Shown: one piece after another, positions 62,779 through 64,000 of the stretch
How the letters are laid out: each line of letters opens with the position of its first letter
How positions within the stretch are numbered: position 1 is the first letter of the stretch
Assembly: GCA_000799755.1 (NCBI GenBank)
Contig: JUHI01000011.1
Span: forward strand, 62,001 to 126,000
Source of the DNA: Martinezella tropici
GTDB lineage: Bacteria; Pseudomonadota; Alphaproteobacteria; Rhizobiales; Rhizobiaceae
Direction of reading: 5' to 3'
Length of the DNA stretch: 64,000 bases
Position numbers and translations under genes: made by a program
Notes under the pieces: model-generated
Databases searched by the model: none
Seen by the model: only the letters and a program-made list of their open reading frames with translations
Told to the model about the DNA's origin: nothing

Positions 62779-63798
62779 TTATTTGCCGACCGTCATTTGC
62801 GAAGCGGAAACCTTCGGGCCGAGCTGTTCGGTATAGTTCTTGGCCTCGACGGCTTCCTTGTCCGTATTGATGTGGTCGAAGGTCAGGCCGGCCGCCTTCA
62901 GTTTCTCTGCCGTTGCGTCGGAGCTCACGAAGTAGGTCGGCATGTAGAGATCTTTCGGCAGTTTCTCGCCATTGGCAAGACGTGCAGCCACCGCGACATT
63001 CCAATAGCCGACACGATAGGCGCCGGTGAGCACGTCAACCACCATCTTGCCGCTGTCGATCAGCTCCTTCATCTCGGCGTCACCGTCATAGCCGCCATAG
63101 ATGAGGTTCGAGCCCATGCTGCTTGCAACGGAATCGGCCGCCAGGCAGAGGCTGTCGGAGATGCAGGCAACGGCCTTCAGATCAGGATAGGTCGTCAGCC
63201 AGGTCTGGGCGGCATTGGTTGCCTTGGCTGCATCCCAGCCGGTCGGCTCGACGCCAACGATCTTGATGTCCGGAAACTCCTTCTTTATCGTATCGACAAA
63301 GCCCTTTTCGCGGGTGTCGGACACGAAATTGCCGCGGGAGCCGACAAGCAGAGCGATTTCGCCTTTGCCATCCAGGGACTTGCCGATAGCGCGGGCGACC
63401 ATGGCCATATTGTCGTAGTCCGGATAAAGCGTCGAATAGTTTTCACCCGCCTCGACCTTGTTGCCCATGGTGATGACCGGAATGCCGGCCGCTTCGGCCT
63501 TCTTGATCGCAGGGATGACGGCATTCTTATCGATCGGGTCGATCAGGATGGCGCTGACGTGCTGGTTGACGAAATTCTCGATGATGCCGACCTGCTTTTC
63601 CAGGCTGCCTTCGGCGCTCTGCCAGGTGGATTTGACGCCGTAGTCCTTCGCGGCAACGTCGCCGGCCTCCTTCATGCGGACGTAAAACGAGTTTTGTAGA
63701 TCGATCGCGGCAACGCCGAGGACCTTTTCGGCCGCCAGCGACGGTGTGGCAAGCGCAAGTGCAATAAGGGCGATGGATACCTTCAAAATAATACGCAT
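62779..63798 (-). CDS. Sugar-binding protein of a CUT2 ABC transporter
   Basis: 339 residues. The signal peptide is cleaved near SLAAE. The Peripla_BP_4 fold starts LGVAAIDLQNSFYVRMKEAG and contains HVSAILIDPIDKNAVIPAI and VKSTWQSAEGSLEKQ. It is first of the six-gene operon running to 54733. The catabolic genes suggest an alcohol-bearing ligand (polyol, amino alcohol or cyclitol), not a simple pentose; this is inference. Confidence 0.92.
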   Translation of the reverse strand: MRIILKVSIALIALALATPSLAAEKVLGVAAIDLQNSFYVRMKEAGDVAAKDYGVKSTWQSAEGSLEKQVGIIENFVNQHVSAILIDPIDKNAVIPAIKKAEAAGIPVITMGNKVEAGENYSTLYPDYDNMAMVARAIGKSLDGKGEIALLVGSRGNFVSDTREKGFVDTIKKEFPDIKIVGVEPTGWDAAKATNAAQTWLTTYPDLKAVACISDSLCLAADSVASSMGSNLIYGGYDGDAEMKELIDSGKMVVDVLTGAYRVGYWNVAVAARLANGEKLPKDLYMPTYFVSSDATAEKLKAAGLTFDHINTDKEAVEAKNYTEQLGPKVSASQMTVGK

Positions 63799-64000
63799 TT
63801 TTGTTCTCCTCTGCCATCAGCAGTTTTTGATGGGTGGCATTTGGGCGTTTTCCGCCTCTTCTCACTCTTGACCGACATCCCGCCGTAATGGTCGGCGATA
63901 TCGGTAATTGCCCGCCGCTTGGAAGCGGCGGCACAGTTTTCGATCAGTTCGACAAGCCGTCAGTGCCCGCACCGCAGACAAGGCCCGCAACTCTCTCCCC
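63799..64000. other. Promoter-side region of the last operon, cut by the window end
   Basis: About 200 bases upstream of the binding-protein start. It includes GAGGAGAAC before the ATG (minus strand) as the ribosome site. No operator or regulator gene is visible before the window ends. Confidence 0.4.

Overview
The window looks like part of a Rhizobiaceae genome (Rhizobium/Agrobacterium type). This is inferred from the high G+C content with G/C-ending codons, the density of ABC uptake systems (seven complete or partial), a choline/betaine transporter of the rhizobial Cho type, and many LacI, ROK, LysR and Crp regulators. The mix is typical of an accessory replicon or a flexible chromosomal region. 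I saw no rRNA, tRNA, CRISPR array, insertion sequence or phage gene. Names rest on motifs and family knowledge read by eye, not on database searches.

Layout. 1-2.1 kb: end of a ferric-iron/organophosphate-type ABC transporter (permease cut by the window edge, then the ATPase). 2.2-5.4 kb: three overlapping genes for an OmpR-type regulator, its kinase and a periplasmic binding protein. 5.5-9.8 kb: a periplasmic copper-handling operon (Cys/His-rich exported protein, lipoprotein, TolC-like lipoprotein, CopA-type multicopper oxidase, cupredoxin, CusF-like protein). 10.1-12.9 kb: a large autotransporter. 13.0-16.0 kb: a hybrid kinase divergent from a NarL-type regulator. 16.2-21.2 kb: a LysE exporter and an RND efflux pair. 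21.7-29.5 kb: mostly single genes (VOC protein, P-loop kinase, PlsY, GNAT, His-rich exported protein, Crp/Fnr regulator, LysR/PACE pair, two SDRs).

29.7-41.3 kb holds two carbohydrate loci. The first has a ROK regulator facing a kinase/permease/ATPase/binding-protein/SIS operon that fits amino-sugar uptake and phosphorylation; a 19-bp palindrome lies just upstream of the operon. The second has a LacI regulator, a CUT1 ABC transporter and a GH172 (DUF2961) enzyme, with a duplicated LacI operator at the head of the operon. 41.4-44.5 kb carries three coupled unknown membrane-anchored proteins facing an unknown polytopic membrane protein. 44.8-45.5 kb: mntP behind a probable yybP-ykoY manganese riboswitch. 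45.6-50.8 kb: a LacI regulator divergent from a ribose-type (CUT2) ABC operon. 51.3-54.7 kb: a glycine betaine/choline ABC operon and a small XRE regulator. 54.7-63.8 kb: a second CUT2 operon in which permease and double ATPase are fused in one polypeptide, followed by another permease, a creatininase-family hydrolase, an aldehyde dehydrogenase and a GMC oxidoreductase, suggesting import and stepwise oxidation of a polyol or amino alcohol.

The most interesting points are: the permease-ATPase fusion, whose 3' end appears to change reading frame; the uncharacterised four-gene membrane cluster; strong hairpins immediately after five different binding-protein genes; two clear palindromic operator regions; and the manganese riboswitch.
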